This document shows positions 18,110 through 28,009 of a stretch of DNA of 64,000 bases, in pieces. The notes under the pieces are model-generated. The model searched no databases, had not been told where the DNA came from, and was given only the letters and a program-made list of their open reading frames with translations. Position numbers and translations under genes: made by a program. The first letter of the stretch is position 1; the number at the start of each line of letters is the position of its first letter. This DNA comes from Nitrosomonas communis (GTDB taxonomy: Bacteria > Pseudomonadota > Gammaproteobacteria > Burkholderiales > Nitrosomonadaceae): positions 930,001 to 994,000 of the forward strand of contig NZ_CP011451.1 in NCBI RefSeq assembly GCF_001007935.1. Direction: 5' to 3'.

Positions 18110-18535
18110 TCAACCAGTTGATTTCGATAACTCAATATCAACTAGCTTGTTTATTTCTGGCGAGATAATTTTTAGAAGTATGTCACCCTGTCCATTATCC
18201 AAGCCTGCTTTTTCGAATATTTCACTCGTTCTGTCAGAAAATGATTCGTCAGAAAAAAATTGACTTGGCGGATATCCTCTAGCTTGCGAAGCTGTTAATT
18301 CAATATACTTTGATGCTAAGTCAATATAGCTACAATAAAGCATTTTATCTGAAAGTCGAGAATAACACCTCGCTACTTTCTCAATCATGCCATATACCCC
18401 GTGTTTTTTGTAACCGGCAACTGCTTCCTGTGATGCTTTAGTCATTTCTTTTGTAATGTCTTGAGAAAATTGAGCATATACTGAAGACATAAAAGCACAA
18501 ATTACTATAAACAGGATTATTTTTATCGTTCTCAT
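18110..18535 (-). CDS. Small secreted protein, unknown
   Basis: 141 residues with a clear signal peptide (MRTIKIILFIVICAFMSSVYA, cleavage after VYA at about 21). The mature part is mostly helical with cysteines in ARCYSRLSDKMLYCSY that may pair. AGGA lies ten bases before the ATG. It sits between two RAYT copies, so it may have arrived with them or been trapped between them. No family recognised. Confidence 0.5.
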   Translation of the reverse strand: MRTIKIILFIVICAFMSSVYAQFSQDITKEMTKASQEAVAGYKKHGVYGMIEKVARCYSRLSDKMLYCSYIDLASKYIELTASQARGYPPSQFFSDESFSDRTSEIFEKAGLDNGQGDILLKIISPEINKLVDIELSKSTG

Positions 18536-18591
18536 ATTCTCATTTCCTAGCTCGACCTTTGCCTATAGCAACCCTTAAACCCAACCCTTAG

Positions 18592-19540
18592 AGTCAGGCC
18601 TTACAATTGACATCACTACCCTAATATTTTAACCTTCAACAAGTTTAAATTCACATAGCATGCACAGATGGCAAGACCTTTACGCATTGAATTTGCTGGA
18701 GCGCTGTATCATGTGACAGCACGCGGCAACGCACGGGAAAATATCTATCATGATGATATTGATCGTCAACAGTTTTTGCTGTTGCTACAGAACACAGTCA
18801 ATCGTTATGACTGGTATTGCCATGCCTATTGTCTCATGGACAATCACTACCATTTATTAATTGAAACCAACTCTCCCACCCTGTCCAAGGGAATGAAGTA
18901 TCTCAACGGCACTTACACGCCATATTTCAATCGGCAGCATCAGCGTGTTGGCCACGTATTTCAAGGCCGTTTCAAAGCCATCCTGGTGCAGAAAGATGCC
19001 TATCTGCTGGAATTGGCGCGTTACATTGCCTTGAATCCGGTGCGGGCACAGATGGTGCGAAGCGCCAAAGCGTGGCGCTGGAGCAGTTATCGCGCAACGG
19101 CTGGATATGAGAAAAATGATGCCTGTTTAACTACTGAATGGATTCTCGCTGGATTTGATAAAACAAAGCGTGTCGCGCAGCAACGCTATCGAGGTTTTGT
19201 TAGGGCCGGCAAAGAGCAACCTTCCCCCTGGCAGTGGTTGAAGAACCAGATTTATTTAGGTGATGATAATTTTATCAATGATATGCAACGCAAGCTTAAA
19301 TCTGAACAATCACTCAAAGATATACCCAGAAAGCAAAAACAAGCCCCCATCAAATCACTGAGCTTTTTTGTTGATCGCTATAAAAACCGTGATGAAGGTA
19401 TGGCTCAGGCGTATTTAAGCGGACACTATACGCTCGCTCAAGTGGGTGAGCATTTTGGCGTGAGTTATGCTACCGTAAGTCGGGCTGTGAAGCAGGCGGA
19501 AAAGAGCAAGCGGTAGTGTCAAATTAAGGTCTAACCCTGA
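18592..19540 (+). mobile_element. Intact RAYT-type transposase element
   Basis: Left end TCAGGCCTTACAATTGACAT and right end, read as the complement, TCAGGGTTAGACCTTAATTT are similar inverted ends flanking an intact transposase. About 949 bp in all. Exact boundaries are uncertain because these elements make no target duplication. Confidence 0.6.
18668..19516 (+). CDS. rayT: REP-associated tyrosine transposase (RAYT, Y1 family)
   Basis: 282 residues. The N-terminal MARPLRIEFAGALYHVTARGNARE is typical of the IS200-like Y1 transposase family that mobilises REP palindromes. HUH motif MDNHYHLLIE near residue 55, and the catalytic tyrosine region LLELARYIALNPVRA near 120. The C terminus holds a helix-turn-helix (YTLAQVGEHFGVSYATVSRAV). 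All parts look intact, so it may be active. A near-copy 1.2 kb upstream is broken. Confidence 0.9.
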   Translation: MARPLRIEFAGALYHVTARGNARENIYHDDIDRQQFLLLLQNTVNRYDWYCHAYCLMDNHYHLLIETNSPTLSKGMKYLNGTYTPYFNRQHQRVGHVFQGRFKAILVQKDAYLLELARYIALNPVRAQMVRSAKAWRWSSYRATAGYEKNDACLTTEWILAGFDKTKRVAQQRYRGFVRAGKEQPSPWQWLKNQIYLGDDNFINDMQRKLKSEQSLKDIPRKQKQAPIKSLSFFVDRYKNRDEGMAQAYLSGHYTLAQVGEHFGVSYATVSRAVKQAEKSKR

Positions 19541-19709
19541 GGAATCCCTGGGATAATTTAAGCGCGATTGCCTTGGTAGTTCGGTGAGGAGCATCATCAC
19601 ACAGGCATGGAGCCGACAGCGCTGAAAACGCACATATTTTTAGGGTCTACCATTGAATTTGTGGATGACACAGACCGACTAATGCATGTCCCCTATTCTT
19701 GTTATAAAT

Positions 19710-20438
19710 CTATTCTTTTAATACGAAGCTAAATGGTTGAAAGGCAATAACAGGTACTGGCTGACCATTTTGCAAGGGAGGTTTACATCGCCAGGTTTTA
19801 ACTGCAGTAATAGCGGCCTCATCTAGACGAGAGTAGCCGCTGCTGTTAGTAACTTGCGCCTTTTTAACGCGACCACTTTCATCCAATTCCAGTTTTAGCA
19901 TTAATTTACCATGCTCGCCAAGTATGCGCGACCGGGAAGGATAGGAAGGGGAATTCATGACTGGGCAGATAACCGATAGTTCTGAAGACAACATAACTGG
20001 ACCAGAAGGCATTTGCGTACCGGATCCTGCTCCGGATCCTCCACCAGCTCCTGGGTGCCCTGCCATGGCTACATTTGCAGCACTGGATGATTCTTGACCG
20101 TCTGTAGGTTGCGGTAATGTCGTTTTCTCCTTAGCCTTGCCGGATGCTCGGGCAATCGCTTTCGATGGTCTTGACACAACAGAAGTTGTTTTCTCCTGAT
20201 GAATTTGCTTGGGTGCTGAGGGTTTCTTCTCCGGCCGATATAACGGTTGCCCTATAAGAGGTGAGGGAGCACTTTGGGTTGCGGGGGCGATTTGGGGGAG
20301 TGATACTAATCTAAACGTGATAGTTTCGTCCTCTATCCGATCATTTTTCTGCACCAAATTAATGGGCAACATTGTGATTGCGCTATGCACAAGACATGTC
20401 ACCAAGATTGGCATAGGCCAACCGTGCAGCTGATTCAT
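19710..20438 (-). CDS. tonB: TonB-like energy transducer
   Basis: 242 residues. An N-terminal hydrophobic anchor (PILVTCLVHSAITMLPINL), a proline- and lysine-rich periplasmic linker, a glycine stretch (GHPGAGGGSGAGSG) and a C-terminal TonB domain (GKLMLKLELDESGRVKKAQVTNSSGYSRLDEAAITAVKTWRCKP). It transmits proton-motive energy from ExbB-ExbD to outer-membrane receptors. The ATG overlaps the exbD stop (ATGA). A candidate partner of the receptors at 1-744 and 12856-14706. Confidence 0.88.
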   Translation of the reverse strand: MNQLHGWPMPILVTCLVHSAITMLPINLVQKNDRIEDETITFRLVSLPQIAPATQSAPSPLIGQPLYRPEKKPSAPKQIHQEKTTSVVSRPSKAIARASGKAKEKTTLPQPTDGQESSSAANVAMAGHPGAGGGSGAGSGTQMPSGPVMLSSELSVICPVMNSPSYPSRSRILGEHGKLMLKLELDESGRVKKAQVTNSSGYSRLDEAAITAVKTWRCKPPLQNGQPVPVIAFQPFSFVLKE

Positions 20439-20842
20439 GGCGCTTCAGCTTCAGGCTTCTGAGTCGCAATACTCACTGATGTAAATCCGACTACCTGAAC
20501 ATCACTTAAGATCTGCACGAGCCGCTGCACCGGTACTGATCGATCCGCCACTAAAAGCACTGTCTGGTAACGCGATATCTTTGATTGCAGCTCATGCTTA
20601 AGCCCGCTTAATTCAATCTCCTCGTTCTCAACCTTAATTGTGCCCGTGACAGGTATGGTGATCACCAGAGATTCAATTTCCGCTTCATTAGATGATTCCG
20701 CTTCTGGAACCGAGATATCGAGCGTCTGAATCCGTTGAAAATTAGCAGCAAGAATAATAAAAATGACCAGGGTAAATATACAATCAATTAAGGGCGTGAG
20801 GTTGATTGTGGGTGATGTGCGTTGCCGAGTTTCAAAATCCAT
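20435..20842 (-). CDS. exbD: ExbD/TolR biopolymer transport protein
   Basis: 135 residues with the usual plan: short cytoplasmic start, one membrane span with the conserved aspartate (INLTPLIDCIFTLVIFIILA, D near residue 20), and a periplasmic domain. It is the second half of the proton channel that energises TonB. The ATG overlaps exbB by eleven bases. Confidence 0.9.
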   Translation of the reverse strand: MDFETRQRTSPTINLTPLIDCIFTLVIFIILAANFQRIQTLDISVPEAESSNEAEIESLVITIPVTGTIKVENEEIELSGLKHELQSKISRYQTVLLVADRSVPVQRLVQILSDVQVVGFTSVSIATQKPEAEAP

Positions 20843-21494
20843 CTGTCACCTCCGGTTTGGCTTCGTTCCTGGGTGCAACGTAGAAGATGCTCTGTATAAT
20901 GTCACCCAAGTGAAGACGAACATTGTCTAAACGACTTGAAAGATAGTCATGGATAGCAAGGGTCGGCACTGAAATCGTCAGGCCGGCTGCCGTCGTTACT
21001 AATGCCTCCCAGATTCCCGACGAAAGGTCTGAGAGATTGATGCTGGAATTACCGGCTTCCTGAAGGTCCATAAACATTTTGATCATCCCAAATACCGTAC
21101 CGAGCAGGCCAAGGAGTGGCGCAATCTGAGCGATAAAGGAGAGCAGTGAAAGGTTCTTTTCCAGCTTCTGTATTTGTAGGGTGGCGACCCGTCTAGCCTC
21201 AGATTCTGCAAGCTCAGGCCGTTCCGTGAGTGCCTTCGCAGCGGCGCATACCACGCGAGCGGCAGGGTGAGAATGGTGATTACAAGCCCTGCTCACCGCA
21301 TTGAAATCTCCTAAACGGGTAAGATTTAGTACCTCTTCGAACCAGCTTAGATCGGATAGGTGTAATGCCCGGTACTCTATGAGTTTGCGAATGGACACGG
21401 CAAGCGCAACGATCGAACACACATAGAGCGGCACCATTGTCCAACCACCTTGGGCAAGAATTTCTCCGAGCAATATTTCTTTATTACCATTCAT
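20832..21494 (-). CDS. exbB: ExbB/MotA/TolQ-type proton channel
   Basis: 220 residues from the ATG at 21494, supported by AAAGGAG seven bases upstream; a longer frame reaches 21641 without such support. Three membrane spans are visible. IAQIAPLLGLLGTVFGMIKMF and ALVTTAAGLTISVPTLAIHDYL are the conserved channel helices. It forms the inner-membrane motor with ExbD and TonB downstream. Confidence 0.9.
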   Translation of the reverse strand: MNGNKEILLGEILAQGGWTMVPLYVCSIVALAVSIRKLIEYRALHLSDLSWFEEVLNLTRLGDFNAVSRACNHHSHPAARVVCAAAKALTERPELAESEARRVATLQIQKLEKNLSLLSFIAQIAPLLGLLGTVFGMIKMFMDLQEAGNSSINLSDLSSGIWEALVTTAAGLTISVPTLAIHDYLSSRLDNVRLHLGDIIQSIFYVAPRNEAKPEVTDGF

Positions 21495-22180
21495 AAGCGC
21501 TCCTTTACCATAGGTAATCCCACTTAAATTATTGGTAATCCTACTTGCATCATTGCGAGCATCAGAGGCTCTAGAAGAAATCGTAAAGAGTGCCTTAAAC
21601 GTAAGAGGGACGAAACGCAGAATCAAGAAAATGATTCTCACGAATTCCGTTAAAAGGAAATTTTAGCGAAACTACGTGTTGGCGTAACTATCCATCAAAT
21701 GGATCAGCGAGAATCAAGTACCACTCAATATAACGATTAGGACACAGAATAGACTTTTCCAACCTCTTAAAACGTTTTAAATCAATTCCCCTACTCTTAG
21801 TGACAGTATATTAAAAAACCATTTTAATAAACAAGAAAAATAATGATTACCATTTACATAATCAGCTCTGAAAAATACCTGAGACACGTATGTAGATTGG
21901 AATTCATGCGGGATGGTAGACCCTAATATATATTAAAGGGTAGTGTCCCCTCCCCCGCCTTTCCCGTACTCATTCAAACTATTCACTCATCACATCTGGC
22001 AGTTGACTTTTCTTTCCGCAGACTTACAATCCCCATTAGCGCCCTTTCCTCTAGTTTAGTTCAGCAATGTTTATCCACTGTCGATTGAATAGTGGTTATT
22101 ACAAGCTTGGGAAAAGTGATGTATAAGCACTATTCATTTTATGCCTCTGCTAGTGCCACTTAGCCATTATGATTTTTTAA
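21495..22180. other. Intergenic region between exbB and hicA
   Basis: No gene recognised. It contains two direct repeats of ATTGGTAATCC next to the exbB start (near 21511-21545) and a weak Fur-box-like TAATGATTACCATTTACA at 21841-21858, facing a TonB operon that is often iron controlled. The match to the Fur consensus is partial, so this is only a hint. Confidence 0.35.
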
Positions 22181-22441
22181 ATGGGAAAATACTCAAAGCT
22201 TCGCGAAAAAATTTTGGCGGGTAGCGCTGATTCGAATATAGAATTTGCTATGGTATGCCAGCTACTTGTCCGTTTGGGTTTCGAAGAGCGAGTGAAGGGC
22301 GGCCATCACATTTTTGCTCGAAATGACGTTGATGAAATTATCAATCTCCAGTCTAAAAGTGGTAAGGCTAAGGCATACCAGGTGAAACAGATCAGAAATA
22401 TCCTGTTGAAGTATCGATTAGGAGAAAAGAATGTCGATTAG
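22181..22441 (+). CDS. hicA: HicA-type mRNA interferase toxin
   Basis: 86 residues with the HicA double-stranded-RNA-binding-like fold signature: LLVRLGFEERVKGGHHIFARND carries the catalytic histidine of G-x-H-H-x-F, followed by INLQSKSGKAKAYQVKQIRNIL. HicA toxins cut mRNA when not bound by HicB. The stop lies inside hicB (eleven-base overlap), typical of a toxin-antitoxin pair. The neighbouring IS3 element suggests a mobile setting. Confidence 0.88.
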   Translation: MGKYSKLREKILAGSADSNIEFAMVCQLLVRLGFEERVKGGHHIFARNDVDEIINLQSKSGKAKAYQVKQIRNILLKYRLGEKNVD

Positions 22442-22643
22442 GTATGAATTAATCATCTATTGGAGCGAAGAGGATGGGACATTTGTTGTGGAGGTTCCGG
22501 AATTACCTGGTTGTATGGCCGATGGTGAGACCTACGAGCAGGCAGCATCCAATGCACAAATCGTGATCGAGGAATGGCTCCAAACTGCTCGTGAGCTTGG
22601 TCGCCCTATCCCAGAGCCCAAGGGTCGTTTGATGTATGCTTAA
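22431..22643 (+). CDS. hicB: HicB-type antitoxin
   Basis: 70 residues. The partial RNase-H-like HicB domain is evident from EEDGTFVVEVPELPGCMADGETYEQAASNAQIVIEEWL. No separate DNA-binding domain follows, so this is the short antitoxin form. It overlaps and probably neutralises the HicA encoded immediately upstream. Confidence 0.88.
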   Translation: MSIRYELIIYWSEEDGTFVVEVPELPGCMADGETYEQAASNAQIVIEEWLQTARELGRPIPEPKGRLMYA

Positions 22644-22721
22644 CCAGCCCATCAATTCAAAGCCGGAAAAAAGGGAACGTTACCGGTAGGTGTCAACATA
22701 CTTTTCGCCTGAATACATTAT

Positions 22722-23810
22722 TTAAGCAACCTTTTCCATCGTGGTTTTTGGTTGCGTATTACCGGGATTAAGCCTGACTGTTGATTCGTGTGACCAGTTT
22801 CGGGTTTCGCCTGACCAACGTTCCGGATGCTTCTTTTTCGCTTCCTCATAGAGACGTTTTCGCTGTTCAAGAAGAGTCACATCATCACCATGATGGCGCT
22901 GTGTTGGTGTCACATATTTTATGCCGCCATGGCGATGACAGTGGTTATACCAGTCAACAAAATGCAGCACCCATTGGCGTGCCTCGTCAAGACTTTCAAA
23001 AGGTTTGGATGGATAAGCAGGTGTATATTTCAAAGTTTTGAATAATGCCTCTGAATACGGATTATCGTTACTCACCGAAGGGCGGCTGAATGATGGAACA
23101 ACACCCAGCTTCTGCATTGTTACCAGCATGGTGGCCCCTTTCATCGGGCTGCCATTATCTGAATGTAATACCACCTTCTGGTGGATGGGTAATACTTCAG
23201 TCAACCGGGTTTTTCGCAAAACATCAGCAGCTCGTTCCGATGATTCATTCTCATAGACTTCCCAGCCTACAATTTTACGACTATAGATATCCATGAACAG
23301 ATACAGGTAAAAGAATACGCCTTTGAGCGTACTGGCCAGATAGGTAATGTCCCATGACCACACCTGATTGGGTCCATCTGCCATATAGGTTGTCGGTTTC
23401 TTTGTCGTGTCTGGATTGGCCGTACGGCCTCGGCGATGCAATTGGCCAGCATTACGTAAAATGCGGTAGAAACTGCTTTCTGACGCCAGATAAATAGCTT
23501 TGTCTGCTAGGGCAGGGACAATCTGTTTAGGTGTCTGGCTGCAGAATTCTTTACTGTTACAAACGTCGAGGATATGCTTTCTTTCCTGCTCACTGAGTTT
23601 ATTGGCAGGCGTTTTCTCGACTATCTGCCGACGATCTTCCAGGCCAATGTGATGCCAGTATTGCAGCGTGCGGCTGCTGATGCCGATCACCTCACAGGCC
23701 AATCGTTGCCGTACACCTTGATTCACTGCTTCTGTTATTAATTGTATGGCCATCTGACGATCCTGCGCGCAGATCAATCTTCCTCGCTCACCCCCCAGAT
23801 GGCTTCGCAC
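22722..23810 (-). CDS. IS3-family transposase OrfB (DDE integrase)
   Basis: 362 residues. An N-terminal helix-turn-helix-like region and HTH_21 (SEQERKHILDVCNSKEFCSQTPKQI) precede the rve integrase core: GPNQVWSWDITYL (first Asp), VVLHSDNGSPMKG (second Asp) and SDNPYSEALFKTLKY (Glu). The catalytic triad is complete. The start codon is uncertain, since these proteins are usually made by frameshifting from OrfA. Confidence 0.88.
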   Translation of the reverse strand: MRSHLGGERGRLICAQDRQMAIQLITEAVNQGVRQRLACEVIGISSRTLQYWHHIGLEDRRQIVEKTPANKLSEQERKHILDVCNSKEFCSQTPKQIVPALADKAIYLASESSFYRILRNAGQLHRRGRTANPDTTKKPTTYMADGPNQVWSWDITYLASTLKGVFFYLYLFMDIYSRKIVGWEVYENESSERAADVLRKTRLTEVLPIHQKVVLHSDNGSPMKGATMLVTMQKLGVVPSFSRPSVSNDNPYSEALFKTLKYTPAYPSKPFESLDEARQWVLHFVDWYNHCHRHGGIKYVTPTQRHHGDDVTLLEQRKRLYEEAKKKHPERWSGETRNWSHESTVRLNPGNTQPKTTMEKVA

Positions 23811-24279
23811 TTTTTTGACAGCACCAGCAGCGCGGCTGTTTCTGCCAGTGCTTTTTCTTTGCGTCTGAGTTCAGCTTCCAGACGCTTTATCTGCTTCCGC
23901 TCTTCCTGACGATAGCGATTCTTTTCTTTCTCAGCCTGGGCATGGCGTTGATACCCTGACAGTGCTGCCGTTTTCCATTGATCAATCTGTTCTGAGTACA
24001 AGCCCCTTTACTGCAGCAATATTCACTCAGTTGTGCGCTATTCAAACCAGCTGTTTCTATTACAACCGCCAGCTTATCTTCTGCTGTCCAGTCATCTGCT
24101 TTACTGTTATCTCCCGGCACTGCGATCCCCCTATTCCTGTATTCTTTTCTCCATTTATACAGCGTAACATCAGATACGCCTGTTTCTTTACACAATTGGG
24201 GAACAGATACCGCATTGGGTGGCATCATCTTCTTGATGACTGATTCCTTAAATTCTTTTGAATAACTCTTTTGCTTCAT
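23774..24279 (-). pseudogene. IS3-family OrfA, frameshifted
   Basis: The first part from 24279 (MKQKSYSKEFKESVIKKM, helix-turn-helix with VPQLCKETGVSDVTLYKWRKEY) runs to about 24000 and then leaves frame. The next frame continues YSEQIDQWKTAALSGYQ and a Lys/Arg/Glu-rich coiled coil to GVSEED at 23774, overlapping orfB. The break is at the GGGG run near 24001-24006. Full transposase cannot be made without correction, unless this is a sequencing error in the homopolymer. Confidence 0.75.
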
Positions 24280-24339
24280 GTCCTCTCACTTCGCCCTTCA
24301 AGTTTTTAGGTTTCAACTGCGGTGAAAGGTATCCTGACA

Positions 24340-24810
24340 CATAGGGTTACTGAGGCATACCCACCAATTTAACATCCCTTCAACGCGTTGCAGTAGCCCT
24401 CTAAAAGAGCTTGCGTCTGCTTCCATATTAAAGCCGATAATTCAAAGGCTGTGTAGCAACAAGCAATTCGGGTAAGAAAATCTACTAAAAGTAGATGGGT
24501 TAGCGCAGCTTGGTGCAGACAACTAAAGTCATCTATCCGCTCCAAGCTAAGCGCGCATGAGTCAGCATATTTAAAGCCAAAGTCACCGTCTAAAGACGTG
24601 GGTTTTTACCAAATTTATGGAAATAAATCCATTTTTGTTCTGCAAGTCCGTATAATACAAAGTCCCTGCATCTAACCAATCACTGCAGCGGTCTTTCTTC
24701 TCATCTAATGATCAGTCCGATATTTTTTGATGTCGACTATTACTGATCCTTTATTCGTCTGCCTCGATTGGTGCTACTTATGAGTAACAGGCCGTCGCAG
24801 GAGTATTACC
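24340..24810. other. Intergenic region upstream of the helicase gene
   Basis: No gene recognised. Two small hairpins occur: AATCTACTAAAAGTAGAT near 24479, and CACCGTCTAAAGACGTGG near 24587 followed by TTTTT. The second resembles a terminator or the right-end hairpin of an IS200/IS605 element, but nothing else of such an element is present. A ribosome binding site (AGGAG) for the helicase lies at 24799-24803. Confidence 0.45.
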
Positions 24811-26343
24811 TTGTTTGTTCAATCAAAAACTCTAAAAACAACCCTTATCACCTCTCCTTTCAACGAGCTGGGATTAAGTAAGCCCATCTTGCGCGCGATT
24901 GCCGACGCTGGCTACATCACGCCCACCCCTATCCAGCTCAAAGCTATTCCGCAAATATTGTGCGGTAGCGATCTGCTTGCTGGCGCGCAAACCGGTACCG
25001 GGAAAACTGCCGGCTTCACATTACCCATCTTGCAATTACTGAGTCAGAAAAAAGCTACCAGTTTAGGAAAAGGCCGTCCACGCTGTTTAATCTTGACACC
25101 CACGCGCGAACTAGCCGCACAAGTAGAAGAATCGGTCAAAACTTATGGCAAATATCTATCGCTTACTTCCAGCGTCATATTTGGCGGAATAAGTATCAAC
25201 CCGCAAATTATGCGCTTGCGCAAGCCACTGGATATCCTGGTCGCCACCCCTGGCCGTCTGCTCGATCACGTTGGCCAGAGAACACTGGATTTATCTGGGA
25301 TTGAGATCCTCGTGCTGGATGAAGCCGATCGCATGCTGGATATGGGCTTCATCCACGATATTAAAAAAATTCTTGCATTGCTGCCTAAACAAAGGCAGAG
25401 CCTACTGTTCTCTGCCACCTTCTCAGATGAAATCAGGGCGCTGGCTGCTACTCTGCTAAGGAACCCAACTTTTGTTGAAGTGGCACATCGCAACACTGCG
25501 TCAGAGCTGGTCGAGCAATCGGTGCATTTAGTGGACCAAAGCCATAAGCGTGATCTGATGAGTTATCTGATCAAATATCATAATTGGCAGCAAGTGCTGG
25601 TTTTTACCCGAACCAAACATGGCGCCAATCGCTTGGCAGAAAAGCTGATCAAAGATGGGATCGAAGCTGCCGCGATTCATGGCAACAAAAGCCAAGGCGC
25701 TCGCACCAAAGCATTATCCCAATTCAAGCAGGGAACCGTACAGGTGCTGGTTGCAACCGATATCGCTGCACGCGGGCTGGATATCGACCAACTGCCGCAA
25801 GTGGTAAATTTTGAACTGCCGAATGTACCTCAAGATTATGTGCACCGCATTGGCCGCACTGGCCGTGCAGGTAGCCCTGGCGCTGCGATATCGCTGGTAG
25901 ACCGTGAAGAAATGAAACACCTCCGCGACATAGAACGACTGATAAAACGTGAGCTTCCCAAAACAACTGCCCCAGGCTTTGTCGCACCTGCCAAAATTGA
26001 ACCTGAAGCACCCAGGCCAGCGAATCAACAACGACGCGCCATCAACCAAGGTAACAAGCCGAATCAGACCTCCCGCAAAGCAGGAGAGCGCGCTAAGCAA
26101 GCAGTCAATAGTCGCGCGAAATATGAACGCCTGGAACAACCCAAGCAACCCAGACAACACAGCTCAAACCCTACCCCCCGCTCAAAACCAGCCGGTACTC
26201 AGCAGCGCTCAGACAATGCGCAAAACTCACCCAAGAAACAACCTGCTCAAAAAATGTCTGAAGCTGCACGCCATCAAGCCATGCCCCAGACCACCTGGTT
26301 TTCGCCAAAATCAAGCAACTATTCAGGCAAGCGTGGGCATTAA
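24811..26343 (+). CDS. rhlE: DEAD-box RNA helicase, RhlE type
   Basis: 510 residues starting at TTG, supported by AGGAG eight bases upstream and by the conserved start [14 protein letters not shown]. All helicase motifs are present: Q motif ([14 protein letters not shown]), [29 protein letters not shown], and [10 protein letters not shown]. The last 130 residues are a basic, Gln/Pro/Arg-rich disordered tail as usual for RhlE. It probably remodels RNA in ribosome assembly or turnover. Immediately followed by a DUF188 gene. Confidence 0.92.
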   Translation: MFVQSKTLKTTLITSPFNELGLSKPILRAIADAGYITPTPIQLKAIPQILCGSDLLAGAQTGTGKTAGFTLPILQLLSQKKATSLGKGRPRCLILTPTRELAAQVEESVKTYGKYLSLTSSVIFGGISINPQIMRLRKPLDILVATPGRLLDHVGQRTLDLSGIEILVLDEADRMLDMGFIHDIKKILALLPKQRQSLLFSATFSDEIRALAATLLRNPTFVEVAHRNTASELVEQSVHLVDQSHKRDLMSYLIKYHNWQQVLVFTRTKHGANRLAEKLIKDGIEAAAIHGNKSQGARTKALSQFKQGTVQVLVATDIAARGLDIDQLPQVVNFELPNVPQDYVHRIGRTGRAGSPGAAISLVDREEMKHLRDIERLIKRELPKTTAPGFVAPAKIEPEAPRPANQQRRAINQGNKPNQTSRKAGERAKQAVNSRAKYERLEQPKQPRQHSSNPTPRSKPAGTQQRSDNAQNSPKKQPAQKMSEAARHQAMPQTTWFSPKSSNYSGKRGH

Positions 26344-26346
26344 TCG

Positions 26347-26808
26347 ATGAGAATTTGGGTAGATGCTGACGCTTGCCCTGTCGCCATTAAGGAAATTTTG
26401 TTTCGTGCAGCAGAACGCACCCAAATTGTGACCACACTGATTGCCAACAAACCGCTACGTGTTCCACCCTCACCTTATATCAAGACGCAACAGGTACCAG
26501 GCGGCTTTGATGTGGCGGATAACAAGATCATATTGGCACTGCAAGCAGGTGATCTGGTCATCACTGCTGACATTCCGCTTGCGGCACAGGTAATTGCAGC
26601 GGGCGGTCATGCCCTTAACCCGCGCGGTGAGCTCTACACCACCGACAACATCAAGGAACGCCTTACCATGCGTAATTTTATGGAAGAATTACGTAACAGC
26701 GGAGTAAATATTGGAGGAGCCTCTCCCTTTAACCAGGCTGATCGTCAAGTATTTGCCTCGAAGCTCGATTGGCTGTTAGCACGCTATTTCAGATCCCCTA
26801 TTCCATGA
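26347..26808 (+). CDS. YaiI/YqxD family protein (DUF188)
   Basis: 153 residues matching the UPF0178 family: starts [23 protein letters not shown], then [25 protein letters not shown] and [16 protein letters not shown]. The two DxD-like clusters suggest a PIN-like nuclease fold with metal-binding aspartates. Its biochemical role is not established. It starts four bases after the helicase stop, so both are probably co-transcribed. Confidence 0.9.
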   Translation: MRIWVDADACPVAIKEILFRAAERTQIVTTLIANKPLRVPPSPYIKTQQVPGGFDVADNKIILALQAGDLVITADIPLAAQVIAAGGHALNPRGELYTTDNIKERLTMRNFMEELRNSGVNIGGASPFNQADRQVFASKLDWLLARYFRSPIP

Positions 26809-27304
26809 ATTGAAATGCAATTGACTATATACAAAATGTTCTGCACGGATAGGTTATCTGTTTGAGCTAATCAGCTGATTGACAGCAGTTTTTAATTGCG
26901 CTGCCACAGTTTCATGGGATCAAATCTTGCGTTGCAACGAATACAAATAATAAGTATCAATCATTGCCTAGTGTGACAAACTTATTTAAGCAATAACGCT
27001 TTTTTATTGGTGAAGTACAAAAACAAATTAGTTTAAAACAAAAAGCGATAATATTCATATTATCAAGCGATCGAAGAAATTGCCCAAGAAACCGGTGGAT
27101 GAAATTGTTGACGGTATTACGGGTAGAGGAAAGATGATGAATGTGATATACCAACGGGACATTACCCAATATTTGGAACCGCAGCGTATTTTAATGTTGA
27201 TTATAGGGCTGTTATTCGGTTAATTCGTTCATTTTGCAAGCTATTATGACTGATACCTTTTCTACTGTGTCATTGCGAAGATTTAATTCCAGTTAGCTAT
27301 TCAA
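26809..27304. other. Intergenic region
   Basis: No clear gene. A plus-strand stretch near 27060-27190 (SKKLPKKPVDEIVDGITGRG) reads as protein-like for about 45 residues but has no start or recognisable family, so at most it is a gene remnant. Confidence 0.35.
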
Positions 27305-27931
27305 GTGATACTAGCGAATCAATGGAAAGCGTCTTGGGAAGGGCTGGGCATTTCAATCACCCCTATGCTGCTTCAGGAGTTTAAAGAGCTCATCGCCCGG
27401 TACTCCGAGCCCCACCGGAGATACCATACTGTGCGCCATCTTGAAGAGTGCTTTGCGAAGCTCACCGAGATCTGCAATCTCGCAGAGCATGCCGCCGAAG
27501 TAGAGTTAGCGATTTGGTTCCACGATGCAATTTATGAGAAACACTCCAACCAGAACGAAGTTAAGAGTGCAGAGCTAGCAGTAAAGAAAGTACTGGCTGC
27601 AGGTGGGACCAAAGATGCCGCTGCCCGTATCTCAAACTTGATCATGGCAACCCGGCACGCCGTACTGCCGCGCAATAAGGACGAACAAGTCTTGATCGAT
27701 GTAGACCTATCCATCCTGGGTGCAGAACCTGAAAGGTTTAAGGAATACGAACGACAGATACGTGAAGAATATTCTTGGGTTCCGTTTTTCTTGTTCAGAA
27801 AGAGACGGAGGAAGATTCTGAAGGATTTTCTCGCACGGCCAACGATATTCAATACGCCTGTGTTCATACAACGCTATGAAAAGCAAGCTCGACAGAATAT
27901 TGAACGTTCGATGACACGAATGGGTAACTAA
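27305..27931 (+). CDS. Predicted metal-dependent HD-superfamily phosphohydrolase
   Basis: 208 residues from a GTG start. The N-terminal ARYSEPHRRYHTVRHLEECFAKL and EVELAIWFHDAIYE carry the His and His-Asp metal ligands of this HD family, followed by LIMATRHA and LIDVDLSILGA with a further aspartate. Members are often annotated as predicted HD phosphohydrolases with unknown substrate. It stands alone between two intergenic regions. Confidence 0.85.
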   Translation: MILANQWKASWEGLGISITPMLLQEFKELIARYSEPHRRYHTVRHLEECFAKLTEICNLAEHAAEVELAIWFHDAIYEKHSNQNEVKSAELAVKKVLAAGGTKDAAARISNLIMATRHAVLPRNKDEQVLIDVDLSILGAEPERFKEYERQIREEYSWVPFFLFRKRRRKILKDFLARPTIFNTPVFIQRYEKQARQNIERSMTRMGN

Positions 27932-28009
27932 CCGGGCAATCAACCGAACCCGTTACAAACATGAGACCAGGTCTTGCTTTTTGCAGCACTAGGCAAATAC
28001 TGACAGTCA

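Larger units (their letters stand above)
22691..24339 (-). mobile_element. IS3-family insertion sequence
   Basis: About 1.65 kb. Left end TGTCAACATACTTTTCGCC and the complement of the right end TGTCAGGATACCTTTCACC are matching terminal inverted repeats. Inside are orfA, frameshifted, and orfB, intact. No clear target duplication was found. Confidence 0.8.

Noticed and set aside
21841..21858. Fur-box-like sequence upstream of exbB
   Set aside because: Only a partial match and more than 340 bases from the start of exbB; kept as a note in the intergenic entry, not called as a site.
24587..24615. CACCGTCTAAAGACGTGG hairpin followed by T run as an IS200/IS605 right end or guide-RNA scaffold
   Set aside because: No tnpA, tnpB or left-end remnant nearby; a simple terminator-like hairpin explains it as well.
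26957..27169. Minus-strand 70-residue frame
   Set aside because: No ribosome binding site or family match; the opposite strand reads more protein-like.
27961..27975. ATGAGACCAGGTCTTGC near the orphan riboswitch, resembling a B12 box
   Set aside because: It is a palindromic AGACCTGGTCT in the wrong order and distance from the remaining aptamer half; the typical flanks are missing.
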